NCBI RefSeq assembly: GCF_032062135.1
Contig: NC_092862.1
Span: forward strand, 95,625,248 to 95,689,247
Direction: 5' to 3'
DNA: 64,000 bases
Source of the DNA: Pyxicephalus adspersus
Taxonomy: Eukaryota > Chordata > Amphibia > Anura > Pyxicephalidae
The notes beneath the pieces are model-generated. The model made no database searches. It worked only from the letters and a program-made list of their open reading frames with translations, and was not told where the DNA came from. Each line of letters starts with the position of its first letter. The stretch's first letter is position 1. This document shows positions 13,301-22,614 of this stretch, piece after piece. The position numbers and the translations under genes are program-made.

Positions 13301-15226
13301 TAGTCATAAAAAATGTGCCAACACCACAAGCCAACAGCAAAGCCAGCCTGTTGGCTTGAGCAACACTGGAAAAAAATCTTGACCCAAATAGTTTTACTTG
13401 AGACATATCTGCTTTCCTCCTATTAAAAAGTATTCTGCATGACAATATTGTTCCTAACCTGTAAAAGCATGCATTTACCATTTTTTTATTTTATAAGTTT
13501 GAATGCCTTTACATGTCATAAAATTAAGAGAGAACCAAGCTGTAGCGATATATTCAGTTATACGTTTCCTTTGGTCACAATAAAAGTGTTTAAAGGCGAA
13601 CTGAACCACGTGTATAGTCACTTGTCCCTGTTTCGGTGCCGAATGTCACCATCTTCCCTCTTCTCTACCTGTTTAAATCTTATAAAACCGTATTGTTTGG
13701 CCCAGCCAGGCTGATCGAACTCTTACATTTAGTCCCAGCAGCTGCAGAGGAACCCGGGATGTGCCAGGTATCAGATATCAGGCAAGCTTGTCACTTTCTG
13801 CAATAAAACTCTGCCTTATTACAAATTTTTGAAGTGGAGCTTCAACTGTAAGTAGAGCTGACAACCAACATGTTTAAGTTCCTGTACACAAGTTCCTGTA
13901 ATCAGGGATTAGGTTTATTTTGAAGAATCTGCTGTAGTTACAGTAAATCCAAAGCTGAAAGTTTTTTTTTTTTTTATTATTTAACACTTTTTTTGCCTTA
14001 CTCAACTCTAAATAGGCAGATATCTTTTTTTCTTTACCAGCCACTAGGGCAGTCTCAATGTACCACGATAGTGGGCAAACAAAATTGACCCCTTGGAATT
14101 TTTCTTGTCACTTTCCTGTTTTATTATGAATGTTAAATGGAAATTGACAAGCCTTAGCTAAGCTGTCAGGGAACATTTGGCCTCACTCTCAAAGTAAATC
14201 AGAAAGGAATACAGGCTTTACTAACTAATAAAGGTAGCTGAAGGCATCTTGTCCTGTTAGTTATTATAGAGAAATTTTACTTTTGAAGGTTTAAAATGCA
14301 GTATATATTTACTATAACAGTGACTTGAACAAAGTTCAAAGTACAGCTTTGGACTAGGATCCAAGATCATGTAATTTAATCCAAAAACTAAAACAGGTAT
14401 TTGTAGGCATTAAGACTACCTCAAAAATATTTTTTAAAAAATCATATTTAAAGGATTCACGGTTCAGTCCACCAAAATTAGCTTATATGTCTTCGATACT
14501 CAAAGGGTAAGCTCAAAGTAAAAATTTTGTTTGGTTTTTGCCAAGTACAACACCTTTAAAAAAACAAAAACAGGGGTGCAGCACTGCCCCTTAATTCTTG
14601 ATCACCTAGGCGATCAAGAATGAATGGGGGCACAGAGCCTTCGGGGACACCTACGTCACGCATCCCAGGAGGCTCTTGGCTGCTCTTTCATTAATAGAAA
14701 AAAATTGCCTCCCTCTTCGCCAGGCAGAAGATACCAGGACAGCGCGGTATCCGATGGAAGAAACCTCCCGACATATAGACTGATCTGCTGGATTAAAGGT
14801 AAGTGTGATTTTTTTTGTTTTGGGTTTACATCCGCTTTAATTCTACTTTATGATAGCTATGATCGGTTATCTCCCCAGAATTATTTTTAAGCTGGGTGGG
14901 AAAAAGCTATAGGTAGGTGGTGGCCCCTGTATTGTGGCCTAGCGCTTTAGTGGCCACCCAAAAACAGCTGGGTGGTTTCTGAAAAATGTCGGGTGGTGCA
15001 CCCAGTTAAAAGAGGGCTGGGGAGAACACTGACTATGATGTCATAGTAATGACACATAACAGTTTTGCTGGCTACTTACTGGTTTGCTTGGATAAACCTT
15101 TGAGAGATGTGTCTTTAGTTTCTCTACTGTCCAGTCTAGAAAGCAGTTAATGGTTTGGTCATCGTATTTCTGATTTGGAGCTTTAATCACCAAGGTCACA
15201 GGGTTATCCATCATGGCTTGATCCAT
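1418..15226 (-). CDS. HERPUD2: HERPUD2, ER-membrane ubiquitin-like domain protein (8 coding exons)
   Basis: Coding exons run 15226-15080, 13165-13088, 8830-8717, 8007-7850, 6857-6735, 6362-6075, 3801-3690 and 1576-1418. They total 1179 bp, 392 residues plus stop; human HERPUD2 is about 406. Residues about 10-86 form the ubiquitin-like domain (NPVTLVIKAPNQKY near its start, EYHMVHLVC at its end). A Ser/Thr-rich linker and a Pro/Gln-rich stretch follow. Residues about 275-310 hold two hydrophobic segments around SSFSR, expected to form an ER-membrane hairpin with both ends in the cytosol. The acidic tail ends in SAWSFITTFFTSLIPEGPPQ. HERP-family proteins support ER-associated degradation through the HRD1 ligase; a similar role for HERPUD2 is family knowledge. 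The start at 15226 is the first ATG after an in-frame TAA about 13 codons upstream. No frameshift or missing domain is seen. Confidence 0.95.
1939..1972 (-). ncRNA. Hammerhead-like three-way-junction motif, copy A
   Basis: On the minus strand a CCC runs straight into CTGAAGA, then a GCC/GGC hairpin, then GAAA, then GGCGTT, then GGG. The CCC and GGG can pair as stem I directly next to the core. This order matches a type I hammerhead fold. Two departures count against activity: an extra A before stem II, and a very short stem III. Activity is not shown. Confidence 0.35.
2010..2524. mobile_element. Diverged copy of the TTAA-flanked element seen at 47.2 kb
   Basis: The dyad hairpin TTTTGTATTGGATTCAATAC and its partner (2213-2252), the GGACATATTTC motif near 2400 and a terminus reading AACGCTAGGGGGTTTAA at 2505-2524 all match the 47234-48194 element. 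Only one hairpin unit is present. The left end is uncertain. Confidence 0.55.
2261..2297. repeat. (TA)n microsatellite
   Basis: AT dinucleotide run just after the hairpin repeat. Confidence 0.85.
2556..2662. repeat. Dispersed repeat ending AATAAATCAGGCCCA
   Basis: Shares GGATCAC(C/T)CAG and the terminal GAGCTTTAATAAATCAGGCC block with 21145-21311, where the same order of motifs occurs. Family unknown. Confidence 0.5.
3690..3801 (-). CDS. HERPUD2: HERPUD2 exon 8
   Basis: This 112-bp exon encodes residues 303-340, starting with the end of the membrane segment (HQAGWFPFRQEEG) and continuing into an Asn/Asp-rich cytosolic stretch. Acceptor ACATGCAG, donor GTGAGT after Met340. Confidence 0.93.
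4740..4978 (+). pseudogene. Decayed L2/CR1-type reverse-transcriptase fragment
   Basis: A plus-strand frame reads SCLDYYNIFSGF and then, after a gap, RVQFKPLTLTYKYLQ. These resemble the conserved S-LDY-N and IQFK-LLLTYK blocks near the C-terminus of L2/CR1 reverse transcriptases. The block usually lying between them is missing or frameshifted. A short fossil of a retrotransposon; family call by motif only. Confidence 0.5.
4981..5469. mobile_element. Non-autonomous DNA element with inverted ends
   Basis: The left end reads GTCCCCAGGTTAAGGACA and the inverted right end CCGGGGTTACATACGAG, a pair typical of a widespread vertebrate non-autonomous DNA repeat. The small minus-strand open frames inside are not proteins I recognise. 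Confidence 0.55.
5811..5856. repeat. (TA)n microsatellite
   Basis: TA dinucleotide run with interruptions. Confidence 0.85.
6075..6362 (-). CDS. HERPUD2: HERPUD2 exon 7 (membrane segment)
   Basis: This 288-bp exon covers residues 207-303. After a Pro/Asn-rich stretch comes the conserved core NEEDINRDWLDWIYTVSRAA, followed by the first hydrophobic segment, SSFSRF, and most of the second. Acceptor TTTTCCAG, donor GTAAGT. This is the most conserved part of the gene and decides its identity. Confidence 0.95.
6735..6857 (-). CDS. HERPUD2: HERPUD2 exon 6
   Basis: This 123-bp exon encodes residues 166-207. It contains the conserved PVFSPLQMMWWQQMYARQYY stretch. A poly-T acceptor ends TTTTTAG and the donor is GTAAGT. 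It joins in phase to exons 5 and 7. Confidence 0.93.
6858..7849. other. HERPUD2 intron 5, with a possible L1-type 3' end
   Basis: The segment about 7080-7437 ends TTGAAAATTTCAATAAAAA followed by an A-rich tail, the style of ending seen in vertebrate L1-like elements on the plus strand. No coding part is present. Nothing else is seen. Confidence 0.4.
7850..8007 (-). CDS. HERPUD2: HERPUD2 exon 5
   Basis: This 158-bp exon encodes the low-complexity Ser/Thr/Asn-rich linker, residues 114-166, beginning SSEHSGSTSPAS. The acceptor is GTTTCAG and the donor GTAAGT splits the codon for Gln166. The linker diverges from mammals, as is usual for this part of the protein. Confidence 0.9.
8717..8830 (-). 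CDS. HERPUD2: HERPUD2 exon 4
   Basis: This 114-bp exon covers residues 76-113. It begins QDEYHMVHLVC, the last strand of the ubiquitin-like domain, then enters a Ser/Pro-rich linker (SRTPPNSPKPSTSRE). Acceptor TCTTGTAG, donor GTAAGT, phase 0 at both ends. Confidence 0.93.
9430..10115 (-). mobile_element. Decayed Tc1-like transposon, internally deleted
   Basis: Read on the minus strand the segment follows a Tc1-like element common in fish and amphibians. On the plus strand TATTGGATTGAGATCTGG, a TATCCTGCTGGAAGTA block and GTCAGCAACAATACT correspond to the 3' half of the transposase gene, and GGCACCAACAACCATGCCA near 9910 to the 5' half. The middle of the gene is absent after about 9820. The right end carries AATAAAGTAGCCAAT. 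Stops and deletions make it inactive. Confidence 0.7.
10280..10338. repeat. (TA)n microsatellite
   Basis: Nearly pure TA run of about 48 bp. Confidence 0.9.
13088..13165 (-). CDS. HERPUD2: HERPUD2 exon 3
   Basis: This 78-bp exon encodes 26 residues (50-75), starting LTKDQRLVYSG, with acceptor TTCTTAG and donor GTAAGT. It is the second half of the ubiquitin-like fold. The human exon begins with the same residues. Confidence 0.93.
14572..14860. repeat. Dispersed repeat family A
   Basis: Shares the core ATCCCAGGAGGCT followed by a GCTG-CCTTCT-like block with 40296-40690, 47065-47232 and 63000-63225. It contains a CGATCAAGAAT palindrome near 14595-14620. Family unidentified. Confidence 0.5.
14866..15033. 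repeat. Dispersed repeat family B
   Basis: Closely matches 56440-56600: both contain GCTGGGTGGG, ACCCAAAAACAGC and CGGGTGGTGC in the same order, ending GGAGAAC. Family unidentified. Confidence 0.65.
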
Positions 15227-15449
15227 GACAAAGTAAAAAGCTTTCAAGTCCAGTCTTATAAATTAACGGCCGTGTTCTTCAACAAACCGGCAGCATAGTA
15301 TGAGCTCAGCAGATTTTGTCACATCACAGTGGTTGTTCCATGCATCTCACAATGAACGGCAATAAAATCAGATCGATGTAGCACAGTTAGTGCTCTGAAG
15401 TGACAGCAGGGCAGTTTATTGCTGCCCATTCAGACCGATATTGGTGGAC
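15080..15449 (-). CDS. HERPUD2: HERPUD2 exon 2 (first coding exon; CDS 15080-15226)
   Basis: A pyrimidine-rich acceptor ending TTTTACAG precedes 15449, and the donor after 15080 is GTAAGT. The 5' part (15227-15449) is untranslated. The coding part gives residues 1-49, the first half of the ubiquitin-like domain, ending VYPSKP in phase 0. Met1, Met5 and Met6 are all possible initiators; Met1 is the first in frame. Confidence 0.9.
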
Positions 15450-16148
15450 CTGTAAAAGAATAAAATACAGGTTACTTATATATTCAATGTCAAGTAAATA
15501 AACATTCAGAGAAACACATTTGTAAGAGGAAAACACAGCTTTCTTACAAAGGACATTTATTATTCATGATAATGTGGAACAGACAGATCTAATGGGAAAT
15601 AACTGATGGGTGGCTTTGTATTTATAACAATATCACTTAAAATATGAAACTTGTAACAGTTGAGAATAATCAAGCAAAGAACAATTACTACTATAATGAT
15701 GTAAACCTTTTTCTGTGCTTCTCTTTGATTTAGTTTCACTTGGACTGATTTTCTATTGCGATAGCAAAACTTCACGAACTGCCATCTCCTTGTACAGTGT
15801 TGGAGGCTCACATTCCTCCTGTCACTCTCAATAATATTAAAGTTATACATAAAGTCAGAGGAGGTTTTATAAACAGATTCTTGGCAAACAACAAGATTTA
15901 AAAAAATTGGCCAAGGGCAGAGCATCATTCACTGGAGAATAATGAACGTTCATAATGAAAAAAAAAATAAATGTATCTAAAGATGATAAAACATGATTTG
16001 TTTGTTTTGGGTACAGCGCTGAGGATTGTCAGGTTTTTATTACCACTGTTCAAGTTATGAAGATTCACTCTGTCTTGATGACCAGTCCCCCAGAATGAAT
16101 GTGAATTGCTGTCAATGAGACAGTGACGCCATTCTAATGATGGAATTA

Positions 16149-16570
16149 AGCTACGTACACACTTCCAATTATTATCGTCGGAAAACGAACGACGAACGTT
16201 CCTGCACGATATATATGAACGATCGTATAGCACCGATCCTGCACATAGGTAACGACACGATCGTTCGTAGATATTGTACACACAATAGATACGATCGTTT
16301 GAACGATAGAGGAACTATGTGCACGACAGGAAAGTGAACGGACGTTCGTTCATCACGCATGCTCTGAACATGGACGATCAATGAACGACCGTACACACGA
16401 ACGATGTTCAACGATCGTCGCCCAATCCGATCCGCCGGTCCGGTCGTTCGTTTCCAACAATTTTCCTCGTTCGTCGGCGTCGTTGGTTACTTTTTTACGA
16501 ACGATTTTTTGCCCAATCGATCGTTCGTCGTTCGATTGGAACGATAAAAATTGGAAGTGTGTACGCACCT
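16149..16570. mobile_element. Harbinger-type MITE (422 bp)
   Basis: The terminal inverted repeat AGCTACGTACACACTTCCAA is answered by TTGGAAGTGTGTACGCACCT. TTA target duplications lie at 16146-16148 and 16571-16573, and a TWA duplication is the PIF/Harbinger signature. The interior is rich in CGAACGAT-like blocks and codes for nothing. It is the same subfamily as 45046-45470, in the opposite orientation. Confidence 0.8.
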
Positions 16571-17529
16571 TTAGTTTTCCTCTCCTGTTTTGTCTACACA
16601 ATGAAATCACTCTTAATAACAAAAAATGATGCAGGTTTTAACTATTCTGTCCGTCAAAACCTCAAAGGATATAAATCCCCTTTCATTATACCAAATGCCC
16701 CAGATATCACCATATAAAAATAGCAGTGACAACATCACTGTGCTCCTATAACTTGAGCAGAGAGAAGAGTAGTGGGAGGGACCCATCAGACCCGAGTACT
16801 AAAAGGGGCAGACACAAGACCAGTAAGCATTCACTAGAAGAGAGCAGCACTGACTGGTCCTCATTACAGGAAGCTCATCTGCTGAGTTACATCTGCTGAA
16901 TTACAGCACAGATTTGCAAAAATAACCCCACTATTCAACTAATAATTCACACGTCTCTTGTGTTTGGTGAACCCACAGCATTAAAAAAAATGAGTCAGTC
17001 TATTATTTGATTATTATGAGTCTATTTATTTAACTAGAAACCTTTTATCAGGCAAAAAAGAACCCTTTTGGGGGTGGAAGCTACAGATCTCAGACTGACC
17101 TGGACTATCTACTTCTGATATGGAGAATGGAAGGTTACATCTGAGGCTTGTCACAGTACTCCCGCTGTATGACAGGTTCTCTTTAATAGTACACATGACC
17201 TGAGCTTTTGTATAACATGGTATCAATATTATAGAATGATTTAAATAATAAATATTATAAATGTGGATCTGAATAATGGTTATGATCACACTATTGTTCA
17301 TTGATACAAGACTTGGCATTTCCTAATATAGGTATAGCTCCATCACCTGATCTATGTAATGGAATGCTGCCCAGTGTATTGATAAGTGATCTGTAGACTG
17401 AATGCCTGGATTGTGAAATAATTGGTCTGATCCCAGGCTGTGTTACCATCAGCCCCCACCTATTGTTTACACACAATGCCCCCACCCCCTCACATCTTGT
17501 ATTGGGGTCTGGGTAATAAACCTGTCATG

Positions 17530-17720
17530 TGACCTCCCGTGCTGCGCTCGTGCCACTACGTCATCACCGTTACCTGGCTGCTGTTCTTATTGTCTCCTAA
17601 TACTGCTCGGCCTCCTCCTAATGTCAGCTGAGGGTCTCTGCCCCGGACACAGCTGCACAAACAAGGAGGGGCTGTAGAACGGAATAACGTCACCCTAATC
17701 CCCACCCTATATCAGGCGTA
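17530..17720 (-). promoter_or_regulatory. HERPUD2: Probable HERPUD2 promoter
   Basis: About ten CpGs occur in 190 bp against an almost CpG-free background. Two TGACG-type motifs are present on the minus strand, TGATGACGTAG near 17555-17565 and GGTGACGTTA near 17685-17694, which resemble ATF/CREB or UPR-type sites. A fold-back repeat begins at 17730. Confidence 0.4.
17574..17690 (-). other. HERPUD2: Probable non-coding HERPUD2 exon 1
   Basis: A CAG|GTAACG donor on the minus strand at 17574/17573 lies in a locally CpG-rich stretch, and exon 2 has a strong acceptor with untranslated sequence before the ATG. A TATA-like GATATAGGG lies near 17706. The extent of this exon is inferred. Confidence 0.35.
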
Positions 17721-17729
17721 GGTTGTCTT

Positions 17730-19646
17730 GAGATAATCCTACCTTTGAAATCTTTCCTACCAGCTGGGGGCGTGCACAATGAACTCACGATCAGCTGTGT
17801 CTGCGCGCGCATCTTCTGTTTCTTTATTAGCTTGTGCAACCAGAAGGAGAGAGAGCTTCCTGGGCATGCTCAGTGTTAGCGCTGGAAGTGGGCGTGTAAT
17901 ATTGATGTCTATAATAAGTATTGCTGCTCTCCGCCCACAAAATCGTGCTACTTGTACTGTGAGATAATGCTACCCTTGCGTGGGCGTGTCTAGTGGCAGT
18001 AGCATGAGAGCTGTGTTTGTTTCTCTGGAGCTGTCATTATCCCCATATATAAACCCTCATAACTCACAAACTGATAGTTGTAGAAACTTGAAATTTTCAG
18101 GGCACACAGAAGACGCAGAGAAGTGTTAATAAACTAAATTTCAGCCCCCCTAAATGAAACAAGTTACAAGCTTAAAAACCTAATAAGAATCGGGGGTCTT
18201 TTCCTATTAAGGGGGGCTATTTTAAGGCCAGGGTCCCCAAATTGGGTTTGCATGTTGGAGACTTCCAGAGGCACGTCCATGGCAATAAGCATTGGGGTAC
18301 TTGTCAATTGGCTCTGAGCTATGGTGCCCCAAATATATACTTGTCCATTCACAAAACGTTAAGGCTGAGTTCACACTGGTGGTAAGGTTGCGGTGCGGTT
18401 ACCCCTTCCTCATGCCATGGAACTCTGCCTAGGGGAAGACGCTAAGTACCGCTCACTGCCGCCTGGAGTCAGATCTGCAGACACTGCGGTGCAAGGGACT
18501 GAGCGGCTGGTAGGGTGCCTGCTACACATACCTGGGAGCCAGTAGGAAACCCGTTTTGTCAAACCCTCCATTAAAATGTCATTAAAATGATCATATCATG
18601 TCACACATAGCTAACCCCTTACTCTCTATGAAAAGGGAAACGTAAGTGCTAGTAGAGGACTTCTATGGCTAACTCCCCCTAAAATGGATTCGGCACCATC
18701 ACTATCAGATACCAAAAACTATACCTGTCATACCGTGCTACCCTGTCACACATATCTGGCGACTTACCTTCTGTAAACCCTAATTTCGCAGGAACGGGGA
18801 GATGTAGGGAGCTGAAGATGTAGTAGTAAGAACATGTACCCCTTGGATTTCTGTCACATGAATTGCATTTCTCTAGTATTCATTGTAGAGATTTTAGGGT
18901 ACAAACAAGGTTAGCCGCCCCCTAATGTCAGGACGCATTGTGCTGCTGGGGGAAGGGGCGTAATTTGTGTAGTCTTGTCTAAAACATGTAGTGTATATAC
19001 CAGATTCTAACATTTTATTTATTTAGCCCCATGATGGTGTGAGACACAGAGAGTGGTAAATGGTAAATGAGGGCGAAAAAGTGGCTTTCATCACTGGGTG
19101 AAGTTTTATATCTGGCTCCTGGGCCAACAATGATTTGTATGAACCCCTGAGACCTGCTCAGCAAAATTTATTTAGCAGATCCCCTTGTATTCTAAGTTGG
19201 AAGTCCCCAAATTTCAGGTACAGGTAAAACATGGGTCACGTAAACACTTGTAGGATTTTTATATAATTTCTTTAGGATCCCACAACTTGTTACATTGAGG
19301 GGGCCGACATTTAATGGCAGTTTTCAGGGTCCCCTAAAAATCTCAAGTTTCTACATCACTGTAGGAGATATGAAGGTTTATACATGGGGATATAGACAGC
19401 TGCATGGACACAGACACAGCCCACAGCACAAGGTGGGTGGGAACAGCACGTCTGATTTCTGAGGTCTATGGTACACGCCCACTCTCAGTGTCTAACACTG
19501 AGCATGCTCAGGAAGCCCCCTCTCCTTTTAGTAGCAGGATCTAATAGAGAAACATAGGATATGCAAGCACAGATGCCGCTGATTGTGACGTCATTGTGCA
19601 TGCCCATCTAGCTGGTAGGACACATTCCAAAGGTAGAATTATCTCA
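17730..19646. mobile_element. Fold-back element with long inverted arms
   Basis: The left arm (about 17730-18270) and the right arm (about 19190-19646) are inverted copies. Both carry GAGATAATNCTACCTTTG at the outer edge, then CTACCAGCT, GAGCATGCTCAGTGTTAG-like, CCCCAT-TATAAACC and TAGAAACTTGA blocks in mirrored order. No transposase is present. A related but non-mirrored copy lies at 44160-45570. The arms have diverged by perhaps a fifth of positions, so it is old. Superfamily unknown. Confidence 0.7.
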
Positions 19647-19650
19647 CAGG

Positions 19651-20340
19651 ACACCACCTCTTCCTGGCTTGCTCGTAGTCTGTGATGCGCGACTAAGCGG
19701 CACTTTTGATTGGCTGGTCCGGTCACGCAATGTTTACATTGTAGTGTCAATATGGCAAGTGAACACAAGAGGGCAGCAGCGTACTAAAAACCAATTTAAA
19801 GGAAACCTGTCTAAGGTTAGGAAAGTTACCATTGCAGAGATGTCTTTCTAAACTGATACCTGCCTGGGGGGTCATTCTTACCAGGTGCTTCATGGCTTTG
19901 ACCTAGATGGCCTCATTGATAAATCTTCACATAATAATTCTTGTGTGATTATTCACTTATTATCCAATCATGTAAAAAAAAAAAGTTCCATGCAATTTTG
20001 AATTCCTGGTTGTATACAGAATAAATCCTTTTTGACAAATGTCCACAATTTCACAGACGATTTTTAAAGCCACTCCTTAATGGGGTCATATATGAGGTCT
20101 TTAAAAATTTTGAATCACCTTGTCTCCTTGATGTGTGCAGTTCTTCTCAGTTGTGGCTGTGACTATGAACTTTCATGGCTCCAGCACAGCGTATCAAGCA
20201 AAGGTGCCATCATTAGAAAAAAGAGGGACATTAGCTAAATCAGCAGACCCTGGGCAGGCACTGAGCCACCAATCAACCCTATTGGAACATTTGGGTGCTG
20301 GACACAGGGTGATGGTTGCTTGGAATTGACCGGAGATAAA
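19651..20340. other. Intergenic, no recognised feature
   Basis: Non-repetitive AT-rich sequence with no exon or repeat that I can support. Confidence 0.5.
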
Positions 20341-21000
20341 CTGATGCAGGCAAAGAATTGGATGGACCAGCTGATGCTGGCCTAAAGTTGGCTTGAACAC
20401 AGGCTGATAGCTGGCCAAGACTTGATGAAGAAGATCAGCAAGAATCTAGCTAGAGAGCAAAAGCGGGCAACCAAAACAAAGGAGTCACCCAGGAGACTGG
20501 CCCATCTAGGACAGCTGGAGCAGAGGAGGTCAGCAGGGAGCCAGTCCCAGCCAGGACTGAGGGGACCAGCCTGGGGCAGGCACAGCAATACCATAGGAAG
20601 CATGCCATGGCAGAAGGAGTGAGCCAGGGTCCGGGCCCAGCCAAGACATGCAAAGCAAGCCATGGCAGAAAGGGGCAGCCAGGGACCAGGCACAGCCAGG
20701 ATGTAGATGGACATCCAAGGGCTAGAATCAGTCAATATTTAGGTGGTCATCCAGGGATAGATGGCTGGGGCAGAGGGACAGAGAAAAGTCAAGATGGAGA
20801 GGAGGTCAGCTAGGACAGAGGTGTGGATGACAGCCAGGATGAAGGGGGGATTAGGATAGAGCCAGAATAGAGAGCGGGGTCAAGTCAGCCAAAATGAATA
20901 GAGGGGGCACCTAGGGTAGAGGGGGTTAACCAGGATAGAGAAGAGGGGTCAGCTAGGAAAGAGGGGGTCAGCCTGAGACTGAATCAGACCTAGAAACCTA
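20340..21000. repeat. Degenerate purine-rich minisatellite
   Basis: Loosely repeated units of about 25-60 bp built on CAGCCAGGAC, AGGATAGAG and GGGGTCAGC. The plus strand is strongly purine-rich. Open frames on both strands are low-complexity by-products. Confidence 0.6.
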
Positions 21001-21144
21001 GGCACACCAGCAGAACCCACGGGACCCTATGAGCATGTACCAGCCTGCTAGGAAAGACAGCTGTCCTATTCATTTGCAGTCTTCACCTTGACATGAAGGC
21101 CTTGTGTCCTTTCTTCTGTCACTTCGTTCAATGGCTAAACTATC

Positions 21145-21311
21145 TTGGGTGAGCCAGCAAATCTAGAATAGATCCGGTCCAAGATTGAAAACATTTGCCA
21201 AAAAATAGGAAATTATGCTATGAAATCCATTCCAGGTTTACTGGATCACCCAGGCTCATCCAAGATAGTCTATCTTCTTCAGTCTTGGAGAGCTTTATTA
21301 AATCAGGCCCA
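21145..21311. repeat. Dispersed repeat, same family as 2556-2662
   Basis: Contains GGATCACCCAGGCTCATCC and ends GAGCTTTATTAAATCAGGCC. Confidence 0.5.
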
Positions 21312-21329
21312 TATGTGATTTATTTGACA

Positions 21330-21860
21330 ATGTTTATCCCCCTCTTCCACTGGGCACACTATTGTTCCCCACCCATTCCTGCCCATTCCCTGGGCACTGC
21401 TATTCCCTCCACAACTTTCTAGGCACTATTGTTCCCCTGTAGGGGATCTTTGTTCATCCCTTCTTCTGTACTCCAAATTTCCCTCTGGACACATTTTACT
21501 CTTCTATTCCCACAGGAAACTTTTCTGCTCCCCCTACTACTCCCATCACTTGTGGAGTACCCAGCTCTTGTTCTCTACCACCTTCCACAGGGCATGAATG
21601 TTTTCTCTCAACTACCATTCACTGGTACTTGTGTGTTCTCCCTCACCCACTCAATGCTCTGTTGTTCTTTCCTACTTCCCTACTACATTCTCCTGAGGAC
21701 CATTGTATTCCTCCACTACTCCCTGGGAATTGTTTTTTTTTGCCACTATCCGGTGGATACTAATACCCCCAGAACCCCCCACCCTTCCTTTCACAAGCTT
21801 GTTTTGCTTACAATGTCAGATTATTTTTTTCCTCCCAAAGACAGAGATTTTTCTTCTTAC
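21330..21860. repeat. Degenerate pyrimidine-rich minisatellite
   Basis: Loosely repeated CTGGGCACTATTGTTCCCC-like units with strong C/T bias on the plus strand. A 144-codon plus-strand frame here is a by-product of the bias: it lacks any domain. Confidence 0.55.
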
Positions 21861-22416
21861 TAACTACCATTGACTGGCAAAAACTGGCACTGGCAAAAGG
21901 CAGTTTTTCTCCCCATTGACACTGGGTCACTTATACTGTTATCAGCATTTTTTGTTTCCAGGGACAACTGACTTCAGGGCATCCCATCCCATAGTTTAGT
22001 ACATTAAGATCAGACCCTTGCACTCTATACACTATGTTAAGAGATACATTGTTTGATGTATTTATTTCTCAACAGCTGCTGGGTAGTTTTCAAATAATGT
22101 AGATCTCCTTTAGTTTAGGCTCAGTCAAAGTGTTAACTCTGTCTATATGCTTCTTGAGGTCGCATAAGATATTCACATAATTTAGCAATGCCTTTTAATA
22201 ATACAACACATTTTCAAGTGCCTATTTAACTATATACCAGTTTGTAACTAGACTTTTAGCAGGGACTTATCAGTTAAAATAACTCATTGTAAGCCTGCTT
22301 TGCACTAGTTGATGGGTGGAACACTAGGTAATGGATCCATATCCCCCTGACATTGATTGTCAGGCATCTTGCTGTGCACCTATTCAACCTTTATTGTTAG
22401 TTTAGTTATACACTTA

Positions 22417-22611
22417 AGCCGCATACACACATTCAATTATAGTCGTTGGAAGGGATCTTTCACAATCCTTTCCAACGACTAAGCACTGCACGATGCATGG
22501 ACGAGTACTGTACATACAGCATCGTACTGCTCTACGCATAGGGGAGAAGGATGGAGCGGCACGTCATCCATCGTCTGTGGATCTGCTAGGACGGTCGTTT
22601 GGACGATAGCT
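22417..22611. mobile_element. Truncated Harbinger-type MITE
   Basis: The left terminus AGCCGCATACACACATTC follows TTA at 22414-22416. The right terminal repeat is reduced to ATAGCT before TTA at 22612-22614. The interior holds the GTCGTTGGAAGG block of this family. Confidence 0.6.
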
Positions 22612-22614
22612 TTA

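Larger units (their letters stand above)
13166..15079. other. HERPUD2 intron 2
   Basis: 13166-14550 shows nothing definite. Two dispersed repeats fill 14572-15033. A 185-codon minus-strand frame spanning exon 3 is a chance overlap in another frame. Confidence 0.6.

Noticed and set aside
12924..13481. 185-codon minus-strand open frame, the longest in the window
   Set aside because: It overlaps HERPUD2 exon 3 in a different frame and runs through both splice sites. It has no recognisable domain and is best explained by chance.
15227..15247. Upstream extension of HERPUD2 to a start at 15247
   Set aside because: The codon there is TTG; the first ATG in the frame is at 15224-15226.
20382..20735. 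117-codon minus-strand frame
   Set aside because: Lies wholly in the purine-rich minisatellite and is repetitive.
21429..21863. 144-codon plus-strand frame with many hydrophobic residues
   Set aside because: Product of a pyrimidine-rich minisatellite; the membrane-like look comes from C/T codons.
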